A stretch of DNA of 64,000 nt from Klebsiella sp. BIGb0407 (lineage in GTDB: Bacteria > Pseudomonadota > Gammaproteobacteria > Enterobacterales > Enterobacteriaceae): positions 455,165-519,164 of the forward strand of contig NZ_JANUEQ010000004.1 in assembly GCF_024807845.1 (NCBI RefSeq), written 5' to 3'. Both the position numbers and the translations under genes were made by a program. Each line of letters opens with the position of its first letter. Position 1 is the first letter of the stretch. The notes beneath the pieces were generated by a model. The model made no database searches, was not told where the DNA came from, and saw only the letters and a program-made list of their open reading frames with translations. Below, one piece after another: positions 63,925 to 64,000 of the stretch.

Positions 63925-64000
63925 AAGGTTAAGCCTCACGGGTCATTAGTACTGGTTAGCTCAATGCATCGCTGCACTTACACACCCAGCCTATCAACGT
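63925..64000 (-). rRNA. rrlH: 23S ribosomal RNA, 3' end (partial)
   Basis: The minus strand here ends ...CCAGTACTAATGACCCGTGA then GGCTTAACCTT, the 3' terminus of enterobacterial 23S rRNA. Only 76 bases are in the window. The 98-base spacer to 5S has the usual AT-rich processing region. Confidence 0.93.

Overview
The window is a stretch of an enterobacterial chromosome (order Enterobacterales, genus not resolvable from sequence alone). Its backbone follows, in reverse, the E. coli order rrnH-aspU-dkgB-yafC-yafD-yafE-mltD-gloB-yafS-rnhA-dnaQ-aspV ... yafV-fadE-gmhA-yafJ-dpaA-dinB-pepD-gpt-frsA. Single genes of that backbone match E. coli proteins along their whole length. Accessory blocks sit in the gaps between conserved genes.

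Layout. 1-7.4 kb: frsA (cut by the window edge), two AT-rich orphan genes, a polar amino-acid ABC importer, gpt and pepD. 7.4-11.6 kb: an accessory islet between pepD and dinB, holding an IS3-type remnant, a TPR/GT9-like glycosyltransferase gene, an M29-aminopeptidase-like gene, a 56-codon gene that looks like a RiPP precursor, and a divergent single-domain fibronectin-III protein. The DNA between the last two is rich in palindromes. 11.6-17.7 kb: dinB (LexA box), dpaA, yafJ, gmhA, fadE (FadR site). 18.2-37.1 kb: an ABC exporter with a broken or slippage-dependent N-terminus, then a 17-kb organosulfur-type cluster. That cluster has three flavin monooxygenases, an SfnB/DszC-like oxidoreductase, an Eis-like acetyltransferase and two complete peptide-type ABC importers. 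37.2-44.7 kb: yafV and a fructose-family PTS with a GH38 alpha-mannosidase. 45.5-46.9 kb: a hok/mok/sok type I toxin-antitoxin locus, tRNA-Asp and dnaQ. 46.9-55.1 kb: an L-ascorbate (ula) island that separates dnaQ from rnhA. 55.1-64 kb: rnhA, yafS, gloB, mltD, yafE, yafD, an MFS exporter with the divergent LysR gene yafC, dkgB, a second tRNA-Asp, 5S rRNA and the 3' end of 23S rRNA.

How the genes work together. The organosulfur cluster pairs uptake with FMNH2-dependent C-S (or C-N) cleavage, so sulfur scavenging is its likely purpose. The ula island holds the whole route from ascorbate 6-phosphate to xylulose 5-phosphate, with transporter components IIC and IIB fused and one extra HAD phosphatase. 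The PTS/mannosidase operon parallels the mannosylglycerate system: import with phosphorylation, then hydrolysis. The most novel candidate is the compact set at 7.8-10.6 kb: a small acidic peptide gene, a hairpin right after its stop codon, a probable metal-binding M29-like protein and a glycosyltransferase. It may be an undescribed ribosomally made, modified peptide pathway. No function there is proven by the sequence.
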